From contig NADL03000035.1 in assembly GCA_002205965.3 (NCBI GenBank), positions 558,001 to 622,000 of the forward strand: a stretch of 64,000 nucleotides of DNA, in the 5' to 3' direction. Within the stretch, counting starts at the first letter, position 1; every line of letters begins with the position of its first letter. A model generated the notes under the pieces. The model did no database searches, was not told the DNA's origin, and saw nothing but the letters and a program-made list of their open reading frames with translations. The translations under genes were made by a program, and so were the position numbers. Shown in pieces: positions 47,241 through 57,682 of the stretch. This DNA comes from Kappaphycus alvarezii (taxonomy: Eukaryota; Rhodophyta; Florideophyceae; Gigartinales; Solieriaceae).

Positions 47241-47482
47241 CCACCGCAACCTAATGCAACCGAAGATGAAATCAGACATACAAAGGTGCGTGAAGGAATA
47301 TTCTGAAAAATGCTGAAGTGTTTGAAAAAATCAAATGCTCGTAGTAGAGACCTTTCCGATCGAATTCACTTGCACTTTCAATTTGGTAACGATTCGGGCT
47401 AAGCAAACATCTCAACGGCTGAAATGGGTACGATTTTTGGTCGAAAAGGGCGTTTTTGTGACACAAACACAAGATTATCCCG

Positions 47483-48316
47483 ATGGAAGCATTACGAGAC
47501 TGCCTTGAGGCGGCTGAATTTAAACCTACTGACGCAATTGACGCAAGTATTGGCGACCACAGTGCTGATGGTAACAAAGATAAATCGAATGCGAAAGATC
47601 TCCCTGACAGCCATGGCAACGGGCAACCAGCGCGCGGTAATAATTCAGCTACCGCTGACCACTCAGGTACCGATGACGACAACAAAAGACTTAGTTTTTC
47701 AGTGCGTAACATAAATGGCTTAAGTTACAATCCTAGTCGAAGCAGTGGAACTGAATCCTTGATAAGTGCATATGTAAGCCGCAACAAGTTTTCTGGAACA
47801 TTCACGGAGGACCTTAATGGAGAAATTGAGGAATACGAAACTATTTGTGCGCTTTGCGAGCTGAATGATGACGAAATGGTAAGGGTATTTCCGTTGATGT
47901 TAAGTGGATCCGCATTCTCGCATTACACAAGAAAGAATTCAAAGTGCAAGATTGAACATTTGATTGACGAAATCAGAGCTTGGTGCACTAGCGAAGAACA
48001 GCGCTATCGGCTATTGCAGTCATGGCAACATACTTCCTTATCGAAGGCTCCTCAGAGTAGCCCGGAAAAGAGCGAGGTGGAGGTGTTCCACGATATCACT
48101 AACGAACTGACCAAAGTACAGCATCAGCTACATAGTGCATACAACTACCCTAGTTTTTTTAGACATCAACTGATAGATACTGCAGATTTGCCCCACTTGC
48201 GGAGATCTTTGGTGGAGAAGATCCCGGCAACACCGCAGGAGGCCATGCAACGTATCGCAACCCTGCTATCATCTGAAACCAATTCTGCTGGCGCCCATTG
48301 CTTGGAGAGACATTAA
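47483..48316 (+). CDS. Copia gag
   Basis: A 277-codon frame without a stop, starting at ATG 47483. It has an acidic, Asn/Asp/Gly-rich N-terminus (about residues 20-75), then a capsid-like region from FSVRNINGLSYNPSRSSGTE through LISAYVSRNKFSGTF, LCELNDDEMVRVFPLMLSGS and TSEEQRYRLLQSW. This arrangement is as in copia gag proteins of fungi and relatives. The frame stops at 48314-48316, shortly before the zinc knuckle, so gag and the following part are separated by a stop or frameshift. It is the best-kept gene of this element. Confidence 0.7.
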   Translation: MEALRDCLEAAEFKPTDAIDASIGDHSADGNKDKSNAKDLPDSHGNGQPARGNNSATADHSGTDDDNKRLSFSVRNINGLSYNPSRSSGTESLISAYVSRNKFSGTFTEDLNGEIEEYETICALCELNDDEMVRVFPLMLSGSAFSHYTRKNSKCKIEHLIDEIRAWCTSEEQRYRLLQSWQHTSLSKAPQSSPEKSEVEVFHDITNELTKVQHQLHSAYNYPSFFRHQLIDTADLPHLRRSLVEKIPATPQEAMQRIATLLSSETNSAGAHCLERH

Positions 48317-48328
48317 GTCCACTACAGT

Positions 48329-48604
48329 TTGGGACAGGGATACAAAGGTGAAGCTTGCAATAATCTAAGACGCACTCCTAGAAAGGATGAGTACAAGCGA
48401 GTCATCCGTAACAAGCTGGCGTCACACAAAGGATGCTGGTGTTGTGGCAAGAACCATCGAGCAAGAGATCATCACAGTGCAGAAGAAATTATAAGCGCCA
48501 TTAACAGCATCAAGAAGGATGAACATTTGCCCTGTTCACGTTTGATGACATTGAATATTTTCAGTGCGCTTGCACTACTGTTCCGAGAGGAGATGATGAA
48601 GTGA
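48329..48604 (+). pseudogene. Copia zinc knuckle region
   Basis: SHKGCWCCGKNHRARDHH near 48420-48475 shows C-x2-C-x4-H, with a His where the last Cys of a CCHC knuckle is expected. It would bind the element's RNA in particles. It continues gag in a different frame. Confidence 0.6.
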
Positions 48605-48942
48605 TTTCAGAGGATGGCGATAGAGAGCCAGACATGAACTTCCTGAATGCTGAGGACAATATCAATCAAGATAATAAGATCTACCTAGCAAACTGCTCTT
48701 TCTCACACGGACCTTCTTTCGCTCTGGACCTTCAGTTGGAAATCAACTCTATGCATGCAGCCCTCTCTGTTGGTGAAACAACAGAGTTCGATGGAATTAT
48801 ATTTGACACTGCCGCGAATCGAAAGTCCGCTATGTGTATTGATCAGTACCGCGCTTATTGTCGCGAGTTCATGATGCCCATGAAAATTGACAAAGTGACG
48901 ATCGCCACCTTAGAGTCATTGGCGACATTGGACACGCTATAA
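48601..48942 (+). pseudogene. Copia aspartic protease
   Basis: The frame has FDGIIFDTAANRKSAMCIDQ, where DTA stands at the active-site triplet position (family DTG/DSG). This is followed by YRAYCREFMMP. The frame ends soon after, and the C-terminal half of the protease is not clear. It overlaps the previous frame by four bases. Confidence 0.5.
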
Positions 48943-49383
48943 AAAGCGCCATAATAACAATTCCTTTCAAGGATTTCGGGATTGTTATCGACTTCAAATT
49001 TAGAATCTTGCGCGATAGATGCCCCACCATACTCAGTACGAAGGACAGGAAAGACAACGTCTGACATAAGTGCCAAGACGAAAATGTGTCAACAAACATA
49101 AGATGATGCCACTGGTATTTGAGAACTACTTCTTAAAAAACAGGTGGTCAAGGAAATGACATGGCGTATGTTTTGTACACCGATTCTGAACTTAGGAAGC
49201 TACACTCTTTATTCGTTTACCCGTCAGTCACGGCGTTATACAACCTACTGAAAAGAGCAAGACCCAGAGAAATGCAGCCCGGCTGTGCGATCAACTTTAG
49301 AAGAAATCACGCGCAATTGTGATACGTGCATTCGTATCTCGTCTAAACCGCGAAGGTTCAAAATATCCATTGGTACATAGGAT

Positions 49384-49725
49384 TTGCGGTTCAATCACAT
49401 CCTGGCAGTTGACATCCTCCACATTTCCGGCAAGCCTACTCTTCATGCAGTTGATGAAGCGACTCGCTACAATTCTGCTACTTTCATGAAGAAAACAGAC
49501 TGTCGAGGAGACCTGGAAGTGCCTTTTGGGTTGCTGGTCACTTGTTTACTCGGGATCATCCGACTATTCACGCATCGATCAAGGATAGAACCTTGTTGCA
49601 AAAACATTTCAGGGCTCTGCAGATGTCGATGGCATACAAGTTTTGAAGGCACCGATTGAGTCCCCCAATACGATGTCACACGTAGAGCGCTACCATCACC
49701 CCTTCTAGTATTGTTTGAGAAAACA
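49384..49725 (+). pseudogene. Copia integrase core
   Basis: The first frame has FNHILAVDILHISGKPTLHA with the first Asp, then VDEATRYNSATFM. After a frame change near 49500 comes SDYSRIDQGSNLVAKTFQG with the second Asp, and APIESPNTMSHVERYHHPF, where the Glu and the following SN.vERYH signature match copia integrases. All three catalytic residues seem present, but the frame is broken. Confidence 0.65.
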
Positions 49726-50419
49726 AGGTATTCAATCCCAAATTCTGAGTCTAATAGTGACTGCTTACAGTTTGCAGTTAAGGCTGTCAATGATACAGTA
49801 GATCCCGAAGGACTCTGTTTTACTCTGGTGATGCATAAGATGATGATGCACTCCCGCGTCCACCACGCTGCACATCGGCCGAAACGCAGATACAAAGGGC
49901 TACTGCTCTTGATGCTGCGACCAATGCAGTCCAAAAGGATCAAGCAAAGCGAAAACTGGCATTTGCAATGCGCCTCCCAAGTGGCCCAAAGGCTAAAAAC
50001 AGGAAGCTGAACTGCAAAAGCTCCCGGCCAGTGCGACAGTCCTTGTATACAGTCAAGTCTCAAACAAGAGGGAAGGACCTTTTCGCTTTGCCAGCATTGA
50101 TCGAAGCATAGTAGTTGTTCAATTACCGCCGGTCGACCCATATTTAGCTCAACAGCGGTTAAAATCACAGTGGGCCAAATTCCAAAGTATGAATGGAGCT
50201 ATGAAATGGCCTCTGACTTGGATAAAACCTAAAGCTGGAAACTAAGCCTGATGAAGATGATTAAAGATCAAAGAACGATCAATCGAAGAGTTCATGTAAA
50301 TCGCCCTTGCTACAAGGGAGCAGTTCTGTGGTCACAAGGTGACTCTGTGCTTGTCACTCGCTGCGAAGATGGAAATTTTTTGAGAGGAGAAAGTTAAACT
50401 TCAAGGACTTCTTTCCAGG

Positions 50420-50890
50420 GTACGTTTAAGATCGTCAAACGATCAAAAGTTCTCGAGAACGAGCGAATTTTGGGATCCAGGTGGGTTTATCTTCTAAAGA
50501 ACACCCCCGATGGAATTATAGAGAAGTCTAGACTGGTTGCACAGAACTACCGCGACAAAGGTGCAGAAAACATCATGACGAAGTCACCAACAATCAATAG
50601 TATGGGCTAGAGAGTTGCAGTGGCAACTGCAGCTATGATGACGGAACATCATCATACTCAAGGGACATTTCCCAGGCTTATATACATTTCGAGTCCAAAG
50701 TAGAACGGGCAGTTTACATCAAAGCACCAAATGAAATTGGTTTGCCGTAAGGTCATGTCCTAATGGTACTGAAGCCTATGTACGGTCTTCTAGAAAGCGG
50801 TCTCCACTGGTTTCTCACATATCACACTCACCACATCGAGAGGCTTCGAAGAATCTACAAAAGGCGATTTATGTCTCCTGTTCAAACGAC
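50420..50890 (+). pseudogene. Copia reverse transcriptase, partial
   Basis: Pieces in shifting frames: SRWVYLLKNTPDGIIEKSRL then VAQNYRDKGAE (about 50475-50565), RDISQAYIHFESKVERAVYI then KAPNEIGLP (50658-50745), and LMVLKPMYGLLESGLHWF (50761-50815). These match copia RT blocks in order. The YVDD box is not recognisable, and many stops follow up to 51200. Confidence 0.6.
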
Positions 50891-51222
50891 AGCATAAAAG
50901 ATCGAGAGCGTGACTACTCTACAGGTTGACGACTCCTTTTGTCATGAAAATTCCTTGTTTCTTGATGAAGACGAGAGAAACTCCAGCCTATTCCAATCGA
51001 AGCCAAGAAACACCCTCAATCCTGGAGTTTTCATTGAATTCAATGGCTTAAGGTGGCTTTAAACCTGTCAAACGAGTACCATATGAGTCAATAGCACAAA
51101 ATTAGAAAGATTGGAATTCCTAACACAGGTGAAGAGCTCATCAGTACTCGTGATATGATCGAATACAAAGGCTCATGCACTAGACCTGATTTGTGCGCCC
51201 CAACCCAACTTCTTGCATCTGA

Positions 51223-51853
51223 ATGAAGAAGCCAAGCAATAAGACTTATAAGGAGATGAAAAGAATTGTCACGTGGTGCAAGGAGACCGGAAACATTGGG
51301 CTCAAGTATGTCCCATTAGATTTGAAAAACTCCAGGATAGCTTTGTTCACTGACGCAAGTTTTGCGAATTGCAAGGGTTTGAAATCTCAACTGGGATTTG
51401 TGGTTGTCATTGTAGATGGAAGTTGAAATGCGAATATTCTACACTACGGACGTTCAGCATGTAAGAGAGCTACTCGATCTGTAATGGCGGCTGAGCTACA
51501 CGCACTCATCTACGGATTTGACAACGCTTTTTTGTCCACGATTTACTCAGAGAGGTATTGGTACGCATATGGAAATTGATGCTAATGTTGACTCTAGAAT
51601 CTTTTTGAATGTCGTCGCAAAACATGCGAACACACTCGAGAAGCGTCTGCAAATTGATGCCAATTCGATCAGAGAAAGCCACAAAAATGGCGAACTACGA
51701 AACCTCTCGTGGATTCCAGGTAGCCAAAATATCGCCGATGGCCCGACAAAAACATTTATTCAAAGGTCCCACTCGCTCTGGAAACTGATGCTGACAAAGA
51801 GGTTAGAAGTCCGGCCAGAAGGTTGGATTGAAAACTCGAAAGCAGAACCGTGA
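51223..51853 (+). pseudogene. Copia RNase H and C-terminus
   Basis: The first frame, 51223-51426, has YKEMKRIVTWCKETGN, then IALFTDASFANCKGLKSQLG with the catalytic Asp, and stops at TGA 51424-51426. A second frame, 51518-51853, holds NTLEKRLQIDANSIRESH, LSWIPGSQNIADGPTKTF with the last Asp, and the C-terminal tail. MAAELHALIYGFDNAF, with the Glu, lies between. At the TGA, the inverted copy at 52.4-52.7 kb has TGC (Cys). Confidence 0.7.
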
Positions 51854-52329
51854 GTGTGGAACTGGATAAGTAATTCGGTCTGGAAATCTGTAACTGTAGA
51901 ATTTGATCATGAATTCAATTCCCTTTCAGTTTGTGTATGCATGATTGGATGACAAATCAGCTCAGAAATTTATGGACGCCATCGTACAGTACATTGAAAT
52001 GGTATTTGTAGGAACATCGCCCAGATTAGTTGGGATGGTGGGCGGTGGAAAAAAACAACAAGACGTAAAAGGACAACACAACCAAACTGTTCATCCAGAA
52101 CAGGTACCAATCCTAGCTCGTAAAGGGTATTCCGGCACTGCCGAAGACTGGAGACGGTGTATCTATCCCGCTGTAGCTCTAACTTGACGTGCGCTAGACC
52201 CCCGTAGAGTTTTGGCGCATTCGGACGCATCAGACGTACGCTCGTGACGAGAACTAGCACACCCGTGGCGTTCTGCTTATCCGAAAGCCGCTCGCTTCTG
52301 CTTTTACTGCTTCTTGTTCAACCGATTGA
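51854..52329. other. Tail of the copia insert, no gene
   Basis: No coding signal. This is where the 3' LTR would be expected, but I find no repeat of it at the 5' side (47.2-47.4 kb). Nothing else is recognisable. Confidence 0.4.
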
Positions 52330-52428
52330 CCATTTTTGACAGTTGCACTTACCATTTTCGACAGATCTACGACACTTGGCCATTTTCGACATTTTACCAA
52401 TTTCGACAGTTACAACTGTCGAAAATGG
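52330..52428. repeat. Array of CCATTTTCGACAG: four direct copies and one inverted
   Basis: Direct copies or near copies start at 52330, 52352, 52380 and 52397. An inverted copy, CTGTCGAAAATGG, l is at 52416-52428. The last direct and the inverted copy face each other across six bases and could form a hairpin. The array ends one base before the inverted RNase H segment. Confidence 0.8.
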
Positions 52429-52835
52429 TCAGCCGCCACTACAGATCGAGTAGCTCTCTTACGTGCTGAACGTCCGTAGTGCAGAATATTCGCATTGCAA
52501 CTTCCATCTATAATGACAACCACAAATCCCAGTTGAGATTTCAAACCCTTGCAATTCGCAAAACTTGCGTCAGTGAACAAAGCTATCCTGGAGGTTTTCA
52601 AATCTAAGGGGACATACTTGAGCCCAATGTTTCCGGTCTCCTTGCACCACGTGACAATTCTTTTCATCTCCTTATAAGTCTCATTGCTAGTTTTCTTCTT
52701 CCTTGGCTCCGAGACGACCATCGGCGGGCTAACGAGAGGGGCCTTATTCATCACCTCGTCGATTTCCATAACATTGTCTCGACGTTGTTTCGGAAGGGCT
52801 TGGCCGTCGGCGTCCTTCCTTGCCGCGGCTACCAC
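52410..52835 (-). CDS. Chimeric frame: gypsy gag C-terminus fused to copia RNase H piece
   Basis: A 141-codon open frame. Its first part (52835 to about 52704) is the basic, Val/Ala/Lys-rich C-terminal end of gypsy gag (ending VSEPRKKK). From TSNETYKEMKRIVTW onward it is the copia RNase H segment, including LFTDASFANCKGLKSQLG and the catalytic Asp. It runs through the point where the direct copia copy has a stop. The frame ends in the CCATTTTCGACAG array. The fusion in frame may be chance. There is no sign of a promoter of its own. Confidence 0.6.
   Translation of the reverse strand: MVAAARKDADGQALPKQRRDNVMEIDEVMNKAPLVSPPMVVSEPRKKKTSNETYKEMKRIVTWCKETGNIGLKYVPLDLKTSRIALFTDASFANCKGLKSQLGFVVVIIDGSCNANILHYGRSARKRATRSVVAADHFRQL
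52429..52700 (-). repeat. Inverted copy of the copia RNase H segment
   Basis: Reverse complement of about 51224-51494. I count seven differences in about 250 aligned bases, roughly 97 percent identity. The homology ends sharply at GCGGCTGA on the RNase H side. Confidence 0.9.
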
Positions 52836-53792
52836 ATCGCACTTGCGAGCCTCCTGGACGACAACAGCTGGTTCGTTGTCATTCTTTTCCCTCAGTTTAA
52901 GTTCTTTCGACTCAGAACGCGCTCCGGTAATCCCTACACGACCAAATCCATCTTGCTGTCCCTTGGACCAACAAGTTGCCTCTTAGTGACCTCTCCTCCG
53001 ACAGAAAGACAACGGAGTGTGCCTGTGAAAGTTTTGCGGCCCTTGCGCGGCACGGTGGCCCCTTTGTCTACAGAAACTGCAACTAAATTCGTCATCGACC
53101 ATAGCGGTAGATCCTCCCTTCTCAAATTGCTTCTTCACTGAGAGAGATAACTCCGCAAACTGCCCCGCTAGCTGGTCAACCTTGTCCTCCGGCTGGTGCA
53201 ACTTGACAGCATTCTTGTTAGGCCTCTGAAGAATCCTCCTCGGAGCGACCAAAGGCGCTCAAGCCGCCTCCTCGTCGGCAAAGAATGCCTTTTTTCCAAA
53301 CTGAAAGTCTTTAATTGCCTATTTAAGTTCCTTGTAGTCCGAAAGCGCTCGATACATGACAAACTGAGCCAATTCCGGGTGTCCCGCCAACACCTTCCGA
53401 AGCAACCCGAAAGTAGCCATCTCTTTGAAGCCTACCCTCTTGCAGAGGGCATCTGTTTGCACTAGAGACCCTTTTATGTCTCTAGAGTGTAGTCCTGCGG
53501 CAAAGGCTCTGTGAACTTCCTCCTCCGGCTTCGCCTTCTTCGCGAAATCGGCGAGTAGTTTCTTCTTGACGGTATCGTACTTCTCGGCGTCTTCACTGAG
53601 GGACCCATCCTGCGCCAACGACTCGTAGTAGAAATCGAAAGCAGGCCCCTCCACATGGCACACAATCTGGAGGGCCTTCTCGCTTTCCGTCTTTCCGAGC
53701 ATAACGACGTTCTCGAACGCGAAAAGGAAACTGGAAATGTCGGAAGAGGGGGATCCATCGAAGGAGAGGTGAGGGGCGTTGGAGTCTGTCAT
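52704..53792 (-). pseudogene. gag (element C) with two zinc knuckles
   Basis: Starts at ATG 53792, only 16-35 bases after the 5' LTR (MTDSNAPHLSFDGSPSSD). The frame to 53319 holds a Retrotrans_gag-like capsid (SFLFAFENVVMLGKTESEKA, VEGPAFDFYYESL, KKKLLADFAKKAKPEEE). After a frame change, 53252-52983 has QPEDKVDQLAGQFAELSL, then CSFCRQRGHRAAQ, where the final Cys of the CCHC knuckle is Gly. A second knuckle, FCRRRGH, TAA, EATC, follows. The basic C-terminus then runs into the chimeric frame. Confidence 0.7.
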
Positions 53793-53807
53793 GGCGTCGT
53801 CGAACCT

Positions 53808-54018
53808 TGGATGCGGTACGATGAAATGCTTGGGAATGTCCCTTATTTTCCTATCCTGCCTTAGGCCAAGCGTAACCTATCCTTGTCCCCCTTTTCCAAG
53901 CACCCTCGACAAAGTACTGTACTGTGCCGGGTGGTGGAACACAGTACCTAACCCTACATTGGCCGGGGGAGATGCAGTACATTATCTCCCCAGCTCAGCA
54001 GTGAGCTCGCACAGTCCA
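53808..54018 (-). repeat. 5' LTR of gypsy element C
   Basis: The direct-repeat partner of 42035-42262 in the same orientation, shorter mainly because part of the palindrome is missing. An alternative inner boundary is 53827. The sequence just inside does not resemble a usual TGG-type primer-binding site. I found no target duplication shared by the outer flanks. Confidence 0.8.
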
Positions 54019-55568
54019 TAGAGACCACATCAAAGGTGGTCGACGAGTACGCAGCCGCCATCGCGGCCCTTATCGGAAGCTCTAAGGTGAAAGTATCCTC
54101 TCGGCCTTATCAAAGCTCAGCCATGCCATTGGTCCCACGTGTGCAGCTTCAGCGATTGGTTGTAGCCCGCAACATGCAGATGTTTGCCTCCCGCTCCAAA
54201 GCTAGTCAATTTCAGTGGCCTTGTACAAGTACTGAAGAAAATTAATGAGTAAAACATAGTGGTACCGTTCGTCGTGGAACGCGGGAAGCAGATCTTGTTT
54301 GTCACCGGTCTGGTATAACATTATTATCGTCTGCTCAACATAACATTTCAACTAGTGTCTATCCGTCATAGCACTGTCCTCGAGGACAGTTTCCGTTACA
54401 TTTTGGAAAGGTAAATTTTTTGGAAGACCGAAAGTTTTACTGTGAAAAAGGTTTTTATATAAAATTACAGTAAAGTAATTCTCACTGTACATGTGCCCTC
54501 GTTTTTGAACCCCCACGATAATACGAACTAGGTACTTCCTTACAAAATGAAGTCGTTTTCACAACTGCTTGCAAAGAGCGGAAGTTGGTGAGGGAAAATT
54601 TTATAGCCATAACAGAGGTCAACAATCTTGAAAAGTTTGTTTTCATCGGCCATCTACACTCACGAACTAATGTGGAGGGACAAGAAATGCGCTGAGGTAA
54701 ACAAAAAAATTTAAAAAAGAAGTGCTAAAAGTAGTCCTCATGTGAGGACAACGGTCCTATAGACACTAGACATATTCTAGCACGATGGTGCTGGATAAAG
54801 CGTGGAATGTTAAAATGTCAAATTTGGCTTTCGCGACTACTACGAAAAGTATCTATGGTTCTGCATCTCGTTTGAGTCACTTGTGTTAGCTCAGTTGAAT
54901 ATATCCACTCTAGCTTTAGTGTCTAGCTCGTTTTGATTTGGCTGCAATTTTTTGCAAAGGCAAAATGGGTGATCAATGCTTCTTCAAGTAATCCCACCTT
55001 CCATAACCACGCAAACGATAAAGAGCGAGAGAGAATTTAATTTCACGTTCTGTATAGAAAGAATAGGTTTAAAGTCCTAGCGTTGTAGGTTCCAACAATT
55101 TATGGCAAGCGCCGTTTGCTATGGAACCAAAGATCAAAGAACTAGCAGGAGGCGACGGCGTTCAACTCCCGGAATTGTAAATTTTAGAAAACCCGTGAAC
55201 CCAGACATACAGTGCAGTTATGCGTCAGTAAAAGTCTCTCTCTCTCAGTCTAGCTTCAGTACTAAGACCGGTAGAGCCGTATAAACCGAAGTTCACTTGG
55301 TGAAATCCAGTCAAGAGATGACGTGTGGACTGGAAGCCACCCTTCTTAACGTCTCTGGCCTTTGAGAGGAGAACAGATTGGGAAGATTACCGGTGCTGAT
55401 TCTATAGTCCGAGGTGAGGGCTGAAAAGCAATGATGATGGAAGCCACAGGTAGAATTTGAGGACCTATCACATTCAAATAGCCGTTGGAGCCTCTAGGCA
55501 GTAAAGCACCCGAACGTTCCCTCGTTTAACACATGTGAGAAATTCATTCTTGTTTAACGTGGCCCGGT
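54019..55568. other. No supported gene
   Basis: Short frames only, for example 54036-54245 and 55102-55284, without domains. The palindrome GTCCTCATGTGAGGAC lies near 54735 and resembles CCCCATATGAGGAC near 23890. It could be the end of a small element family, but I cannot extend it. Confidence 0.4.
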
Positions 55569-56720
55569 TTATGGTGGAGATTTAAGCCTGTTACAGAAGT
55601 CAGAAGGGTGTTCGGAAGCGAAATTTTCTGTTCCCTGTCGTGAATGTTTCGATTTCTTATTGCTCGATAACGCCAGTAAAAAGATTGTTAGTCTCATGAT
55701 GAAAAACCACCCTGTAAGAAACAAGACTGTTGCGCAGAAACCACGAACAGCGTGGTTTGCGCGCTCTCGCATTCCATCCTTGTATAATGCTCTTTCAATT
55801 AATGCACTAAACACTATCGCAAGCGGCCTCATGACTGCACCTGCCAGCACTTTAGAAGCGAAATCTTTTGTCCAGATCAATATATCCTCTTCCCTAATAA
55901 GTGCTCCAAGTTTTCTTTCAAATATTGTGAATAGTGATTTCCTGTCTGATGAAGCCACTTTGTCATGGCGAGAACCAGTGAAAGATGTCCCCATTGATCT
56001 TTTTACGCAGTATATCAATACACCTGCGATCATTCCACCTAATGAAGATGTAACAAATTGCGGAAGAACAGGTGATACTTGAAGCCCGCTAAAGATCGAA
56101 CTCGCAATAGAACGCGATATTCCGAAAGAAACAGTTACTGCAAGATCAAATGTGCAAAAGTCAATCATGAAGTTTGCAATCTTTTCCAGAGGTCTTTGTC
56201 CTTTCTCCCTAATGTTACGGAACTCCATGGATCCGGTAAACTGACCAAAATATGCTGCGAACGTGCCTCCCACAACCTTGTGCGTGAACCCAAGTGCAAA
56301 ACCTGCGCATGCACCAGCAAATATCCAGACAAATTGCGAAACTGCCCGCGCGTTTAGGATATCTGAAAGAACAGGTTGCCCAAGAATGTTCGTCACCAAG
56401 ACTTCCACGGATGGGAAGATGATTCCGAAAGTGCTGCCAGCAGAAACAGAGAACAAGAATCCTGCGACGAACAAGAAACGAATGAAATCAACAGCAGGCT
56501 TTGACTTATCGATTCCGATAGGGTTCCTTTTGTAGTGAACGTTTGTGCACTGGATTCATCATCGCTTGATGAAGATGAATTTGGGTTGATTTGGTCGGGT
56601 AGTTGCAACTTTGACGAGTGCTCTACTGTGACTGCGACATCATCAGTGAGGTATTGTTCTTGCAAAATAGTAGTGCTGGGGTGGTTGCAGACCTTTTATC
56701 GACGGAGACAGTCACAAGGC
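55569..56720 (-). CDS. Multi-pass membrane protein, unknown family, probably host
   Basis: The frame 55569 to about 56530 is open for about 320 codons and gives a protein with about six hydrophobic segments: FLFVAGFLFSVSAGSTFGII, FVWIFAGACAGFALGF, FMIDFCTFDLAVTVSFGI, FVTSSLGGMIAGVLIY, a fifth around VLAGAVMRPLAIVFSALI, and FCATVLFLTGWFFIMRLTIF. Basic loops lie between them. The N-terminal side is in another frame (about 56530-56720): LQLPDQINPNSSSSSDDESS, acidic and Ser-rich, as a cytosolic leader or targeting region would be. One base must be gained or lost near 56520, or a short intron missed. No family is recognised. This is the longest non-transposon open frame here. Confidence 0.55.
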
Positions 56721-57644
56721 TCATAGGCTTTGTTGGATCTATAGCTCTCAGGGACGTGGAAAGTTGCGAAAATTTTCAGAATCTTGGACCGTCGATGGAG
56801 CTCCCTTTCTCAAATTACTCGACTCAGTATTATAAGGACGTGATTCGAAGCAAGACCGCCTTTGCGAGATTCCTGTTCTAAAAGCATCGCTTAAAATTTT
56901 TAAGTCATTGAATGAGTACTATTGAATACCAACGGCAAATCTGTGAATGAAATCTACGGTGGTAGACGTGGATATATGTTGAGAAAAGTATTACCTTCCC
57001 ACAAAATCCGTCGTTAGGTAGGAGAATGTTCCGGCGGTTTTCTCCAACGAGGATACGATATTCTTGTAGTGGAAGCATTAAACAGCCTGCCCCTCCCGGT
57101 GGCAGCAGGACCTCAATAGCTCACTGATCGAATGAAATGGGCAATCACTACACCAGGGTCTTGAACTTCCGGGAAGGATCATCTGCGACTACTGTCGCAG
57201 ATAATCCTTGAGATCCTACGTAGGAGAATTTGTTACGAAAAACGTTGGGCCACCCTCGTCTCGTGTTTATGACGTGGACACAAGGCTTTCGAATGCTGAG
57301 CGAAATACTTGGGTTGTGCCCAGGTCAATAAAGCTAGGAAAGAAGTTCATTGTGTTTAATTGAGTATGCGTATTATAACTAGATGGGCGGAGCCCACCTC
57401 TTTGTTTCGTTGGAGTTCCTTAAACTTCAAAGCGATGACTGTATAGCTGGTGATGTTTTACTAATTGAAGACTGAGGCCAGTTGCCTCCCGAAGGAGTAG
57501 GTTTAATGCGTACAGGCTTATAAACGTACGGATCAGCAAGTCTGCATTTGTAACTGATATGTGCGCGTTTTTGAGACGGATCATGCCCATTTTTTTTAAA
57601 ATTTCATAGAACGACACATAACTTTATAGGGGGAAAATTGGTTT

Positions 57645-57682
57645 GGTTTACTGCGAGTAATGGAACGGTTGGGAGTCCTCTG
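57645..57682 (+). repeat. Dispersed repeat, copy 2
   Basis: GGTTTACTGCGAG, then CGGTTGGGAGTCCTCT. Same orientation as the copies at 17657 and 59413. Confidence 0.5.

Larger units (their letters stand above)
47179..52696 (+). mobile_element. Copia retrotransposon inside gypsy element C
   Basis: On the + strand the order is gag (47483), zinc knuckle, protease, integrase (49384), RT (about 50420) and RNase H (51223-51853). Integrase before RT is diagnostic of Ty1/copia. The limits given are the points where gypsy gag (at 52697) and gypsy pol (at 47178) stop being readable. Both edges carry TCTTCCT, which could be a target duplication but may be chance. I cannot identify LTRs. The right end holds an inverted piece of the element's own RNase H. 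Confidence 0.65.
42035..54018 (-). mobile_element. Ty3/gypsy retrotransposon 'C', nearly complete, with nested insertions
   Basis: Direct repeats of about 210-230 bases lie at both ends (42035-42262 and 53808-54018). Between them, on the minus strand, come gag (53792-52704), protease (about 47240-46616), RT (46480-44875), RNase H (44962-44460) and integrase (44278-43182). Gag and protease are separated by a 5.5-kb insert that holds a copia element in the opposite orientation, and RT is split by a 479-bp insert. Without these the element would be about 6 kb, a normal gypsy size. No accessory frame follows integrase in 42263-43181, unlike elements B and D. Confidence 0.85.

Noticed and set aside
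47172-52703. TCTTCCT at both edges of the copia insert as a target duplication
   Set aside because: Seven bases is longer than usual for copia, the word is simple and pyrimidine-rich, and the true ends of the insert are unknown. It is kept only as a possibility.
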